Source of the DNA: Galeruca laticollis
Taxonomy: Eukaryota > Arthropoda > Insecta > Coleoptera > Chrysomelidae
Assembly (NCBI GenBank): GCA_963921935.1
Contig: OY998179.1
Span: forward strand, 19,527,114-19,591,113
Direction of reading: 5' to 3'
DNA: 64,000 nt
The notes under the pieces were generated by a model. That model worked only from the letters and a program-made list of their open reading frames with translations. It was not told the DNA's origin and did no database searches. The position numbers and the translations under genes are program-made. This document shows positions 34,376 to 47,503 of the stretch, piece after piece (position 1 is the stretch's first letter; each line of letters starts with the position of its first letter).

Positions 34376-36260
34376 CAGCAAGAAGAATTAATATCACCCA
34401 CAAAATTATTTAGAAACTCAATGCTGAAGTTGATTATCAGCGAAGAATGAACAAAAGAGAGCGAATTCGACTTGAATCGTAGTTTAAGTAGATATTTTAA
34501 CGATGGTAAAAACGATCACCGATATGTTCCTAATATTTTAAATAAAAGGATTTGGAATTAGAGGTGAGGGTAACCGACGAATGAGTATCGCTCCAAAATA
34601 ATTGATGCGACATGTTACAACTTGTTATATAGTAATTTACTAAGTAAAGTAAGTAATAAGTAGTAACTGTTACATTGTACTTTTATTGTGCATCTTAAAA
34701 ATAATACATTATTAAAAACAATTGTTTCATTGTAAGGTTCCGTCACCAAAAAAGAACCGCTGCACTAACCCATGCGCTAGGTATGGACGCTGCTAATATA
34801 TAAAAAAATGAGAGAATATGAGGAATGTAGAAAATCTTCCTAATTTAAAGATAACATTATATGTGATTGCAGTATTTAGTTGAATAAAAAATTAATCAAT
34901 TAATGTATTATAATCATAGCAATAATGATAGAAATAAATAAAAATTGTCAATTTAATATATACGTTTCTATCTACTCCCAATATTCTACATATATGAATT
35001 ATTCATGAAGTTTTATAGTTAATTTCAATACGCATAACATTAGTAAATTATATAATGTCTTTCTATTCTTTTAAGAATTTATCATCATAAATATGGTTGT
35101 GCCATTAAACTTGACCGTGAAAATACTCAAATTTGTAACAAATTTAATTAATCACATCGGCGAGTAGGATATAGGCCTTCCAAAATTCACAATAATGTAC
35201 GGGGTATTTCGAAAATGAGTAGGTGATTCGAAACTAATGTCCGTATTTCATCTGAGTACAAGTAAATTGATTATAGATAAGAAAAGAAAGAAAATTGTTA
35301 AAGTTACATATTACGGAGCCCTATAGTTCTACTAGGCTTTTAGAATATGCACGAGTTAACTCGTTTTTCTGTACAAAAATTTAACAATCAACGAGTATGT
35401 GCAGTAAGTTTATTATTACAGTCTCCGTATTCTGATTCTTTTCTTTATTGTGACCATAGGTTGTACGTTTCTTCTTCCCGAGGCAAAATTATTTTCTAAT
35501 TGATAATGAGATTATAATTCAATATCTTCCGTGGCTTTTTACACTTCTTACTGCTGTTAATTTATGGCGTCTAATTCCGAAGATTCTTTCTTGACTCGTT
35601 CGTCTAGGTATGCTTTTCGTTCATAAGTTCCGTTAGATCTCACTGCCTCATCTGGCCTCGCGATTAGCATTTGTCAAGCAATTTAGCCAGGAAAGTAGTT
35701 ATTTTTCCTCCAGAAAATGGTGATAGTTTCATATTGCAAAAAGATTTGATCTCAAACAAAATGTTAGACATTTTAATTGATAAATTTTATGAAAAGTTTC
35801 CTAGTCATATTTGAATAAGTTAATATTTAAATTTGAGTTGATAGTTACACCTTGTACGTTTGGAAATTATTTATTACTCCATAACAGGTCTGAATAACCC
35901 TTATTATTAAGACTATTCTGTGAAATCTAGCAATTTTTCAAACATTCTGTACTACAAGCATTACAATTGAATCATTATCGAAATTAGATAAAGTTTTTGG
36001 CAGATAGAAAATAGACGCTTCTCTCTAGCGTTTCGCTGATATAAAAAAAATATATAGAAAACTACGAACGTAAAAGAATGCAATGGTGATGTTGCGCCAC
36101 CCGCAGTGATCGTGATGCTTATTACGAAGAGAAGGCACTCGACGACGCCGCCATAGCAGACACGCTCAAACGTGATCTCGTGATGTCTTCGAGAGTTTTT
36201 CTTATACTCTTCGACTTTCGACAACCACAGGCCTCCAGCACCTGTTAAATATCCTTATAT
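34376..36260. other. AT-rich non-coding stretch
   Basis: No supported gene. The minus-strand frame at 35961-36224 sits in a GC-richer patch (about 36080-36235) and has no recognisable domain. Confidence 0.45.
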
Positions 36261-36263
36261 ACA

Positions 36264-36269
36264 TTTATA

Positions 36270-36308
<39 letters not shown>
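36264..36308. repeat. TA microsatellite
   Basis: A TA run of about 45 bases with two early interruptions. Confidence 0.95.
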
Positions 36309-36314
<6 letters not shown>

Positions 36315-39300
36315 GTTATAAATATGTGTGTATAATTAATAATAATTTTTAAACGTTAATTATTTCTTATATGTATGTATGGGCGCTATTTTATTATAAC
36401 ATGAATGTGAATGATTGAATTTTTTTTATTTGATGAAATCTTGTTCAATAATAATCTTTAAGTTTTATTTTTCCCTTATATGACTAGCTCAAATTATCTT
36501 ATAAAGTTTTAAAATTACTTGTTGGAAATTATAGCCGGGGCATGAAAAATTCTCTCTTTTTCTCTATGAGTCCTGGCAGTTAATAGCTCTTTAAAAACTC
36601 TATCGATTTTGCGCTTCTATGATGTTATATTTGTGATCTAATTGCCACTACGATACGCCTATGGAGGTTAAATCATTCGCTCTACGGAAATCGATTACGA
36701 CAGTTCGTCATTCACAGAGAGACTCTTAGAACATGATAAAAAATATACAAACGTTTTGGTTATGTACAATTTAGTAAACAATAAACTTTGATAATGGAAT
36801 GTGTGTGTGTAGAAATGATGGAATGAAATGAATAACTTTATATATAATTAGGTGAGTAATTCAAGCTATGTATTACTTAGTTAAATGTTTCAATTTTGTT
36901 TAACCTATAAATTACTTTAATTATGCTTTATCTGTCTTTTAAACTTATTGTCCGACTCAAATGGTACTATTAGAAAGTAGATTTTTTTTATAATTGATCA
37001 ATTATTTTGTTGCCGCACACAAACTTCTATATTTTCGTTGATGAAATAAAAATCAGCTGATTATGTTCCCCGTGAATGAAATGGATCGTTGTACAAATGC
37101 TTCTTGATGGTAGACTCTCAGTTATTCTTGGGTGAGTACAAATTCACTTATTCTTGTTACGTTTCGTGGATGCTAAATTTGTTTTCTCTTTTGATTATTT
37201 CATTATATACTGCATGACGAATGTTTCAATAGTTAGTTATATTGTTTTTATGTTTATTTTTACTGTTTGAGGACTTCTTCAAGGAGTTTTATATACTTTT
37301 TTATGAATTCTTACGATGCGTCTCCTTATGCCTCCTTCTCCATACCACGCTTCTCGCCGACTCTCTTTTGTCTTCCAAATCAACAAACTTTTTAGCATCT
37401 TTTGCTAAACAATTTTATGTAAGCCTTGATCTCATATGTTATTTTGACGTTCAAAAGTATTTCACTAATTTAATAGTTTTAAGCAATATCACTTGTTAAA
37501 AAATATAATTTAAGACTTTGTATTTCATTTTTAATTGCTTCCAATTGTCTTAGCCGTTAAAATCGTTCATATACGTTAAAATGTTGAGTAATGTGTTCGT
37601 ATTGAAAATATTTTGAATTACAAATCTACAGTCTAAATTTACATTAAAATGTGCGTGAGACCTTTTTAAATATTCACTTAATCTAATTTTACAATTGGTT
37701 TCAATAAACTATTCCTAGATTATATTTCGTTCCTCGCAAAATTAATATTATTTTTAAACAAATCATCTCACACGTTTTACGAGTTTCCTTGTTCTGCTCT
37801 CTCTGTCGCTAGCGTTTGTCGCAGCGTTATGTCGCTGTAGCATTTTGACACTTATGACATCAAGAATTCTAACCAAAACATATTTTGTAAATATTAAATC
37901 ATAACATTGAATATAATCTTTCGCATTGTTGAATATTTATTATTGTTTAATATTTCTTTCAGATTATGGATTCATGGTATTTCTTTATAAGAGATTTTGT
38001 AGTAATGGATAATGTTTATTTAATGGTTCAAATACATGTGTTTATAATCAAAGGTAATGTTTCTTTTTTTGTTTCATTATAAGCTATAACGTTCTTTAAA
38101 ATAACACAAAGGCTGTCTTAGTGGATTGAAATGAAAGTATTTATAATTATCTAGAGAACATAAATAAATTGAATATCTCATTCTTAACTGTTTTATAAAG
38201 TATGATCTAGACCATTACTATTTCAGTATTTCATAATGACTTTATCTTATAATAGTCTTTATATCTCATTTATCCGTTATAATATATATATATATATATA
38301 TATATTGAGATGATATATTCAATAAGAAATAATATATTAACATCATAGATGTTAAAGATTAAAATATCATAAGATAAAACAATCATAACAATAAAATATG
38401 ACAACAAAATCAGTTTCTTAGAACATTCAGTCAATAAAAATAAGAATTTCAAGTAGTAGGTCAAAACATAATATCAAATATGATATAAATTAAATTTGAT
38501 TAGCATTATATAAAGGTATAATGTCTAGTAGCAAAATTTCTTTGAAATAATAAGTTGATTTTAAGTTCAAAATTCTAAGCTATTAAATAGATCATAAATT
38601 TAAGAAAATGGAAGTTTGATAATAAAAAGTTATCAAATTCATCAAACCTACAAGACTCATAAGTCATGTCGATAGATTTGTCTGGAAATTAGATAATTAA
38701 CTTAATAATTAAGAAAGATCTAAAATTGTTGTTTAAGAACGTCAATTAAAAATGTTTCAGATAAAGATATTTAATTTAACAAAAACTTATGCAATTTGAA
38801 ACGTGGCATCTAAATATTTTCATAAAATAGTTTTAGTTTGAAAGAAAAATTTAAACAAAAATTTGATAAGATTACTCAATTTAAATTTAGAAACAATGGA
38901 AAATATTATATATGGAAAATAATTATAAAACCTATATTATAGCGTATGTAGAATAAACAAGTATGTAAAAATTCCTATTGATTACTTAATACAAAATAAA
39001 TAATCATTTGTCAATAATTTTCTCTAAACTTTATCAATCATAAATATTTATCAAGATATCAAATTAAATTTCAATATAGTAATAATCAAAGATAAATAAA
39101 TAAGCTAGATCCAAATATCATTACAAATTATCAACAAAATAATTTTACGTTATAAGTAACATAAGACAGAATCTTGAAAGAAACCAAGCACAACTAATTA
39201 ATTTAACGGAAGCGAGACATTAGACACTAAAAGATTCATTTGTTAGCGACAAAAATTTAAAGAAATCTATAATTTGTATGCTATGTCAATAAAAAAGGGA

Positions 39301-40740
39301 GTTAAAACATGTGAAAGAAATACCAACTGATAATTACTATGATTATTGACAAATGATGAGATTGGAATTTTATAAAAAAGGAAATCTATTGAAATATTAT
39401 GTTTAAATATGCGGTGAATGAAAAACCGAAAAGATATAGATTGTATACATATGTTTTTGAATATTTCTATTGTAAAATTACAATATATCGAAATTAGAGC
39501 TGACCAATCAGACAATAGAATGAATGGAACATTCTAGAGTGTGTAAAACTTCCGGTTATCAACAAAGGGTTGAAGAAGAAGAAGGATGAGGAGGTTGTTG
39601 TAAGAGAAGCCGAAGTGATAGGATGTTTTGGAATCAGTTAATGAATTTTGATAAAAAGAAGTGAAATATCATCGTAACATATCTATCTTAAAAATCATTT
39701 TGTGCACAATTAAATCAAAGTGTGAATCATATTCCTAGAATATGAATAGTTATATCCAGTTTCCAATAAAATAGATTAGCATCAGGAAGAAATTGCAGTA
39801 TCAAGAAAGTGCGGACATTTTGTGAAACGAAAATACAAACAGGTTGTTGATTTTAAATTTATTTTGATCAAAATAATATACAGTACTGAATTAAAAGAAT
39901 GATCATTGCAAACTTAATAAAAAATTTCTAAAAGGCCAAAATTAAATAAGAAATTGAACGTAATATTAAAAATAAACGAAATATGTGTAATACTATATGA
40001 TAATGTTAAAGATTATATAACTTACCTGATATTTGGTTAACAGATGTAGATGGCATGTAATAGTTTATAAGAATTTATAGTTTCATAAGTCACAAATTTT
40101 ATCATTCACACACTTATATTTTACCAGTAACAAATTTCACTTGCTAAATATCTAACAGTTTAAACCGATGCACCACGAGAAACGTTTTAAAACGAACTGT
40201 TTTTGAATGTTTAAATATAATTCTTTTCCACATAAATTTGTGTTATGATACAAAAAAAGGTTTTTTTGTACCATGCAGGTGCTTCTCTAAAAGCTTTTGA
40301 GAAACGATATTCAAATTATGCAAATGATTTCATGGGCGTCACATCCATATTTGTAACATTTAGAATAATGAATTTATATAAATGGTATTAGTTAAAATTT
40401 TGTTTAATTTCCAACATATCTAATTTCCGTTTTTGAGACTAATCCCCTGAGAAAAGTTTAGGTTTCATGCATATTAGAAGAAGAGGATAAAGAAAATTAA
40501 GGTAAGAAAGATTTTATTGAGCAAAACATTTCGATAAAAGTAAAATTCAAAATTTTAGTAATAAATGAACTGAATTGGCATCCTAACATTTAAGTGATAC
40601 TATTTGATTAAGGTTTTGATAACTAATTAAATTTAATTGATTGTATCTTATATAGAAAGTTATTCTTAGAATTAAAAATTAATCAACAATAATATCAATT
40701 AGAAAACAAATATAACACAACAAAAATATATAAATAAAAA
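36309..40740. other. Very AT-rich stretch without genes
   Basis: About 4.4 kb with no supported gene. The frames at 37242-37499, 38270-38464 and 39267-39515 are short and lack domains. A TA microsatellite lies at 38282-38305. A GA-rich patch (AAGAAGAAGAAGGATGAGGA) lies near 39572. Confidence 0.5.
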
Positions 40741-40747
40741 TTGAAAT

Positions 40748-40865
40748 AAACATATTAATCGGCGCCCAAACGTGGTAAATATTATAAATAAATCAAATTA
40801 AGCATTTTAATTGTCACCAAAACGTGTGACAATAATTAATTAAAATAAATTAGCATTTTAATATA

Positions 40866-40911
<46 letters not shown>
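40748..40911. repeat. PBS-like box, AT-rich repeats and TA microsatellite
   Basis: GGCGCCCAAACGTGG near 40762 resembles a retroelement primer binding site. A diverged second box, GTCACCAAAACGTGTGAC near 40816, follows within AT-rich sequence, then a TA run at 40869-40911. No LTR or ORF is attached. Confidence 0.4.
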
Positions 40912-40914
<3 letters not shown>

Positions 40915-41130
40915 TTCGATTTTCTACTACACCTGTTTTAGTCGAAATTTCAATAATTTCGACTTATTGGCCTGACCGTTCTTCGAAGGGAAAAACAACT
41001 ACATTCCTGGCTAATACCACGCAGAATATTGAATTACATCCCCTTCGAAAACCGTGACGTCGATCGGCCATTTTGCCGATACGGACATCTGTGGTGATTC
41101 GCAACTGATAGCGGAAGAGCATAGTACACT

Positions 41131-41159
41131 TACGCGTTTCGACCTTCTTGAGTCTCTTC

Positions 41160-41162
<3 letters not shown>
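41131..41162 (-). ncRNA. Hammerhead-ribozyme-like motif
   Basis: On the minus strand ATGAAGA is followed by GACTCAAGAAGGTC (stem II GAC/GTC with loop), then GAAA and CGCG. Apart from the first base, the CUGANGA and GAAA core positions are kept. It abuts the TA microsatellite (41158-41183) that precedes the Penelope-like fragment, but points away from it. Activity cannot be judged by eye. Confidence 0.4.
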
Positions 41163-41183
<21 letters not shown>

Positions 41184-41190
<7 letters not shown>

Positions 41191-41917
41191 CATGGTCAGG
41201 TAGATACTTAAATTTTAGTTCTTATCACACTAGGAGTCAAAAAGAGAACGTAGTTATTGGCTTAATAGAGCGGGCCATAAATCTAACTTCTCCTGATTAT
41301 CGGCCAGAAATTTTAAAAAAAGTTGAAGAAATACTCGTACAAAATGGTTATTGTCAAAATCTCATTAAAAAAATTCAAAGACAACGAACAATAAAATATT
41401 ACAATAATTTGAAATTTAAAACCAACAAAATAGATACTACCCCACAAAAATATATAGCATTGCCTTACGCAAATGGACTATCGGAAAAATTAAAATACAT
41501 TCTAAAAAAACAAAATATTAAAGTATGCCATAAGTCACACTATCGTATATCAACAGCCTTTACATATGTTTGAAATGCAAAGACTCCACTAAAAAACAAT
41601 CAAATTTGGTATACTCGGTCTCTTGTCTTGATTGTCCAAACAAATATACAGGAATGACAACACAATACTTGGAAAATAGAATAAACGGTCATAAATACAC
41701 GAAAAATGCGTCGACTGCACTCCATAAGCATGTAATAAACAAAAAACATGAATTCGATTTTCCAAACACAAAAATTATATATAAAGACCAAAACATTACT
41801 AAATTTAAAATCAAAGAAATTATTGCCATTAAGAATGAACCCGAAGCACTAAATGACAAGAAAGACATAGAGAACTTGAGTAAAATTTACTATAATCTTT
41901 TACATGCAGCCTCATAA
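41184..41917 (+). pseudogene. Penelope-like element: linker and GIY-YIG endonuclease
   Basis: The copy starts abruptly at the TA microsatellite with WSGRYLNFSSYHTRSQKEN, the end of the reverse transcriptase, then the linker (ERAINLTSPDYRPEILKKVE, YIALPYANGLSEKLKYILKK). A frame change near 41570 leads to the endonuclease: LVYSVSCLDCPNKYTGMTTQ, then LENRINGHKYTKNASTALH with the expected Arg, and a C-terminal EALNDKKDIENLSKIYYNLL. The RT core is missing, so this is a 5'-truncated insertion of the same family as at 19.3-20.8 kb. Confidence 0.9.
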
Positions 41918-42249
41918 TTTGTGCATAATAAACCAACCAAAAAAAATATGCCTCTGTTTTATATTATCGGACACCCTGTATATTGACAATACTCAAACAA
42001 TGCCAAGACACAGTGTATAAAATTAAATTAAACTCTAATTAGCTGTTATCAGTGAATATAATAAAAAAACCAAAAAAAGTCTAAATACTTGAACCAAACA
42101 TTGATGATCGATCAAAGAAGATGGTTGTCAAGGTACGTACTCTTATATTTTATATTCATATGTACCCTTACTTTTGTGTGCTATTTTCAATGTAAATTGT
42201 TTGTCAGTGTTATCCAATGTGAATTTTTATTGTAGACTGAAATTAAAAT

Positions 42250-42290
42250 CTTTTGATAAAGCCTTGTAATTAAGGCGAAACGTCAAGAAT
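42250..42290 (+). ncRNA. Hammerhead-ribozyme-like motif in the Penelope 3' region
   Basis: TTGATAA, then a five-pair hairpin GCCTT/AAGGC with a GTAATT loop, then GAAA and CGTC. The layout is that of a hammerhead core with two changed core bases. It is about 340 bases past the Penelope stop codon in the same orientation, where such motifs are expected in these elements. Confidence 0.5.
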
Positions 42291-42375
42291 GATAGAAAAT
42301 TAGTAGTATATTAATGAGCCTATCTCAAGAAAATTACATAAATGAATATATGCCGAAATGATCTTTGCCGAATAA

Positions 42376-43547
42376 TTAGAATAATTTCTGCCAGTTTTGC
42401 CAGGCAAAGAGTATATCACAATCCATTTAATCACAGATAATGTACCATTACCTGTACAAGCTCAAAAATTTTGGGGTTGTGTAGAAAATAAAATTAAGCT
42501 TCAAACATTTATTCGAAAATATCCGCTACAATATGCCCATCGTTTTTGGCAAGGGGTTGAAATAGTGTGCAGTGCAACAAATATCGAACCCTGTCAATCA
42601 TGTGCATCATCACGTACTTCTAGCACCCTGGACGTGTTACAAAAAAATGACATTGAAGAAGCAGATATGCGAATTATGGTACATATTGCTCATGCAGTGC
42701 GAGAGGGTCATAAAAACATGTATATACTATCTTCCGACATATTAGTTATGGCTCTGTATCATTTCAGAACATATAAATCCGGTTAGTTATATTTTTGTTG
42801 TATGCGGTATGGAGTGTTTTATTATTTTAGGAACTTTGGTGTAGAACAGGGGTAGGAGCAACTAGGAAGGATGTTCCGTTGTACCTGATGGCTGAACGTC
42901 ACGGTTCAGAATTGTGTTCTGTTCTTCCAGCTCTTTACCATTTGACTTGTGCAGATTATACAAGCAAAATTGGAACCAAGCGTAGTGCTCTTGGTGCCAG
43001 CCCAGTAAAATTTCTCAGTAATTTTGCTAAAGGTATGAATATAATAATCATGCCTGAGAAACAATTTACTAGCATAATTTTTACAGGTACGTCTGAAAGA
43101 GTAATCGAAGAATCAGTGCAGAGTGCAGAAGAGTACCTTATTCAGGTGCTTCGCCCAGGTAACTCTTCAAAAACATTTGATGAGTTAAGGTATTGGATGT
43201 ATCACCATGGAAAAACTTTTTCTGTAAAAGAGTTACCTCCTACGAGCGCATCAATGAAACTACATATTTCGCGAGCATTTTTTATTGTTTACAACCAAAT
43301 CAACTGTTTGGAAGAAAACATTACATCTTTAGATCCCCTTTTGTTTGGATACAAGATGGAAAATTATGATCTTATACCTAAATCCGTGGACAATATTTTT
43401 CCTTCGTCCGAAGAATTAGTTCCGAATTGCAACTGTGGTAAATGTTCACGTAAGAAGAGCTGTTGTTGTCGGGCAGCTGGAATAAATTGTTGTTCATTTT
43501 GTCGTTGCAACATAATACACGAGTGTACTAATCTTTATGATACATGA
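42376..43547 (+). pseudogene. PIN/FEN1-like nuclease fold protein with Cys-rich C-terminus
   Basis: I do not know a name for this family, but it recalls multi-copy, uncharacterised insect proteins. The first part (42376-42781) has FWGCVENKIKLQTFIRK and EEADMRIMVHIAHAV..GHKNMYILSSD, a pattern like the acidic residues of PIN/FEN1 nucleases; the usual second Asp after SSD seems to be lost (SSDILVMALY). A 49-base GT...AG intron (42782-42830) precedes ELWCRTGVG, but the phases do not join cleanly. The second part (42879-43547, 222 codons open) has GSELCSVLPALYHLTCADY, TKRSALGASPVKFL and a C-terminal CNCGKCSRKKSCCCRAAGIN then CCSFCRCN, a TSO1/CXC-like zinc motif. The 5' end is missing. Confidence 0.6.
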
Positions 43548-45309
43548 TTCCATATTACTTCTTGTTAATTCCACCTACCTGAATTTTTCTTTTGTTACTG
43601 ACATTGATATTTTTGACAACCCTGTATAATAACAATAACTTAAATATATTACATATATATTGTAAATTCCATTCCAAAATTACAATACTTACAAACCCAC
43701 ATCTTGAGTAAATAAAGAACATTTGTACACAAATATAATATTTTTTATTTCAATATATGACCACCCTGTATAAAAGCCAAACTGGCCATTTTGGGGCTGG
43801 TAACCAGATGATTCTGAATATGTACGTCTAAGACAATATTATCCCACAAAAATACATCGTGGACCTCTCAAAAACACAGGATGTTACCTAGCGTATAGAC
43901 TAAAGAGCCTGCATAAATTTTCTAGTACTCAAACAACGTGGGTATATAAAAGAAAACAATATACTGGATTGAGAAAGTAAAACTGATGAAACATTTGCAT
44001 TAAAAATGGATATTCGATATTACTTGGCCAAACTACACAATGATAAGACTACCTAGCTGGAAAATTCAAGGCGAACGTTTTCTATTTTATCAAAAACTTA
44101 CTATAAAACGAAAAATCGGAACACTCAATTTGGTTAATAGTGTTTTCTCATATCCTTTTATCTATTTACTAACACATCTGTTTTGTCGTTTGTTGTTTTT
44201 TACACAATTCTCACCAGATGAAATATTTTGTCAATATTCGATATTATTGTTCGTTTTTTCTATAGCCCGAAGTTTTCGATAGTTAACACATACCCTGTAT
44301 ATCGATCGTAGCAAAAAACTGATTAAATCAGTTGTAAAGAAACGAAACACACCGTCGCTAATATTAATAAGTTCAGAATAGGTCACAGCGAACAGCCCGA
44401 CCTCGTCGCTACTTATTACAAGAGATCCTTTCAACATATTGCCACTACCTATAACCAAAGTAAAGCTTTTTCAAGGATGAGTTAACCTGTTACCAACCCA
44501 CCGCTTGCGAGTGCACTCACATATTGAATTTTTATCACTCAATACGAGAACAGTTTGCAGAAAATAAATTCGTATCTATTTTCAGACGATGTATTTTTAT
44601 AGAAATGAGAAACATATATGAGTACAACAAAAGAAATAAATGTTTTCTTCATAATGAAATGCATAAATTCATTATAGTGAATTATGAACAAAACAGGTCG
44701 ATTTTTGATTTTAATTTACTATTTTTTTAAAGAAAACTTTTGACTTGATGACGTCAACAGCAGTTTTGTTAAATGAAACACCTCCCATTCTTTCCTAACC
44801 TGTTTCCCTGGCTGAGTTGGTTCCAAAAATGTATCACAAATTGATTTAAAATGGTACAGAATCGACAAAAACGTTGTTGTTTATCGTTTTAATATTGTCT
44901 CTATCCATTAACATAAGAAGTAATCCTAGCCACTGGACTAAACAAGAAAAAAAGTTTAAAAGTATTTCTAGCCATTTATTTGACGTTAAAAACTGTCATG
45001 AATATCCAAGTATAATTCCGTATTGTTAATTTAATTTATCATATACCCGTATTTAACAAACTGTTTTTTTTACTATAAATAAATGGCTTTATTAGATGTT
45101 TAACAGTAATTTGGAAACCTAGTCCATAATTTTACATCTGTCATACTCGTTGTCATGGTGAATGAAGCATAAAATTCACTTTTTACCCGAGTATGTTTTA
45201 ACAAAGGTGGATGGCGCGGGGGCGTAGCTTCGAAAAATGTCATAAATATGTATAAATGACTTTTATAATTATTTCTCGTATTTTAAAGGCATTGAAGGTG
45301 ATAAAATAA
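43548..45309. other. AT-rich spacer with ACCCTGTATA-type boxes
   Basis: No supported gene. ACCCTGTATA-like boxes occur near 43619, 43764 and 44292. The frames at 44040-44282 and 44524-44730 have no domain. Confidence 0.45.
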
Positions 45310-45354
45310 AATGGAGAGTAGTGAAAGGGAGTTTAGTTTAACCAAACCAAACAT

Positions 45355-45610
45355 TATAAAGGCGGCAAAAACGCCTCATTGAATTTGTTGCCTGAAAAAT
45401 CAAAAGACAAATACAGCATGGCTTAGAACCTATTTATGGACTAGTGCAAAGAACAGAGGACTAGTTCCTGTTCAGAAAATGTTTAATGACATACTTTGGA
45501 GGTATTTCAAGTAAATTTAAATAGTCCACTTTATGGTCACAGTTCGTATGTTAAAAGCCTGTGTAAATATTAACAATGAAATCGATATCAAGACTAACTG
45601 CCCGTCACTC
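45355..45610 (+). pseudogene. Tyrosine recombinase (Crypton-like) N-terminal remnant
   Basis: Shifted frames give ASLNLLPEKSKDKYSMA, NLFMD, CKEQRTSSCSENV, MTYFGGISSKFK, STLWSQFV and CVNINNEIDI, with stops between them. LLPEKSK...Y...FM.WC......SEN....YF.....K..STLW matches the N-terminal, SAM-like DNA-binding part of the Crypton-type recombinase-like proteins common in insects, from memory. The catalytic domain is absent. Confidence 0.65.
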
Positions 45611-45620
45611 GCGCCACGTC

Positions 45621-46590
45621 ACATCTCTGTCCTTATCCTATTTTGGTCACTATCTGTCTTTCTCTCTCTGTCATAATGCGCTGGAAGCCAGATACTATTA
45701 AACACAAAATTTCCTCCTTTTTCTCACACCGCAATTCTATTTTTTTTGTTTACTTAAAAAGTATATCATCTACGGGCAAAGGATGCATACATTTGTCATA
45801 TAATTTAAATATGATCTTCCATTTGCAGCTGAAATTATAATTTTCCATGCATTTATTAAAAAGATATTCAGTTCCACAAAATAGATGTTGAAAATTTTTT
45901 AGAAAATTTTTCTAAAGTTGAACGTTTGGCTTGTGTTGTGCGATATATCTGTAATAAAATCACTGTCAGTACAGGTGATTCACTTCTTGGAGATTAGGTG
46001 ATCGGTGATTTTGTTTCGTCCGCTCTGAATCTCGGACCGAGGCGCTATTCGTAACATCGTCTGCAACGTCACGTATACGCAAGCCTGTGAATGCACTATT
46101 TGCGAATACTTCCTAAAAATTATATTCTCGAGCACCGTTCCCAAAATCGTACGAATGGTACATTGTCATGCTTAAATATATACTTGACAACGGCGCAGTT
46201 CAGCGTCAGTTGACGATATAAATGTCATTTTGTTCATAGATAACCTTTAATTTTGTTATAATGTCGAATGTAAACAATATTACGTTAACTAGATAATTAA
46301 TTCAAATTAATTTAGTGTGAGTCCTAAAATGTTATTTACATCAAGAAGTTCTACGGATTCGTCACTACAAGTCCAAACTAATTAAGAAGAAAAATATTAT
46401 TTTTCCGCTCAACCATATCTAATATGCGAGAAAAGTGTTGATTGACCCCAAAAAAGTTGGAATTTTGGATTATTTTTGTTATTTTTTCATTTTTCAGCAA
46501 AAACAACACGGTTTTACAAGAAAAAACGGTTTTTACAAGAAAAATCCTGTGTGTATGTCGTCGTCGTTGTCCACTTTTCATAACATGTCT
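45621..46590. other. Non-coding spacer
   Basis: No supported gene. The overlapping open frames at 46378-46665 on both strands lie in T/A runs and have no domain. Confidence 0.4.
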
Positions 46591-47010
46591 TGTTGCACTA
46601 TACAGCCTCCGGAGTACAATAAGTCACCAATTTTATCATTGAATATTGTTCAGGACATCTCATAGATGAACCCTATTGATTTCCAGCTCACCAAAGTAAA
46701 TACAACGGGTACTATGGTACTTGAAGTACGACATTTTTGTCATTTTGGAGAAATTTCAGTTTGTTAGCACGATACATCGTCCAGACTGTATACAAGTGAC
46801 CAATTTTATAATTGGATATTGTTCAGGGCGTCCTATAGATGAACTGTATTGATTTTTAGTTTACTAGAATCAGTACAACGGGTGCTATGGTACTTGAAGT
46901 GCCACATTTTTGGAGAAATTTCGGTTTGTTAGCACGATACAGCCTCCGAAGTGTATACAAGTGACAATTTTATGATGGGATCTTGTTCAGGACGTCTCAC
47001 AGATGGGGAA
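46591..47010 (+). repeat. Tandem repeat, two and a half units of about 164-171 bp
   Basis: Each unit runs from a CACGATACAGCCTCC box through GTGACCAATTTTAT, ATTGTTCAGGACGTCT, ACAACGGGTACTATGGTACT and GGAGAAATTTCGGTTTGTTAG. Starts are near 46596, 46767 and 46931, the last truncated near 47005. Confidence 0.85.
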
Positions 47011-47497
47011 AAGTTAGTTTACATCTTTAAAACCGCTTAGTTTAAAGTGGTTTCTTGCAACTCGCAAACAATTTACATGTATTCTGGTATCAATAGTCAA
47101 CCATTTATGGAGTCTCCTTTTAGTACTAGAAAGGGTACCTACAGCTAAGTTTAATATACCTCAAATAATTGTGAATAATTACAAATATTCATTGAAAGTA
47201 TGTTACACGTAGAAGTATTTATGAGTACCTATAATCTGATAAACATAACTCTATAAACTTTTAATATTCTTTCATATTTTAGGTGTATCTGATTCTACAA
47301 TACGAGCTAGAGCTAGTTGTCCGGGAAAGTAAGGAAGTAAAAGTCAAAAGTTTCCCATAATTGATTTTTCATTTTTAAATGAAAATATATTGACCCAGCA
47401 TCACTCTCCTAGATTGTCTAATAATTTCCGCTGGAGCTTGCGACGCAGCTTGCAAGCACAGCTCAGACCACCTAAAATTCAAGTGATTTATGCTCGT
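47011..47497. other. Non-coding spacer
   Basis: No gene seen. A GC-richer patch lies at about 47430-47480, beside the inverted-repeat element. Confidence 0.4.
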
Positions 47498-47503
47498 GTC
47501 ATT

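Noticed and set aside
33987..34403. Two overlapping minus-strand frames with repeated LYGPL/QFSP units
   Set aside because: They are translations of the 23-bp minisatellite beside the hAT element.
37242..37499. 85-codon hydrophobic frame that could be a membrane protein
   Set aside because: T-rich sequence gives Phe/Leu-rich frames by chance; no supporting splice sites or homologue.
38270..38464. Frame ending in an Ile-Tyr repeat
   Set aside because: Driven by the TA microsatellite; the same applies to 54516-54755.
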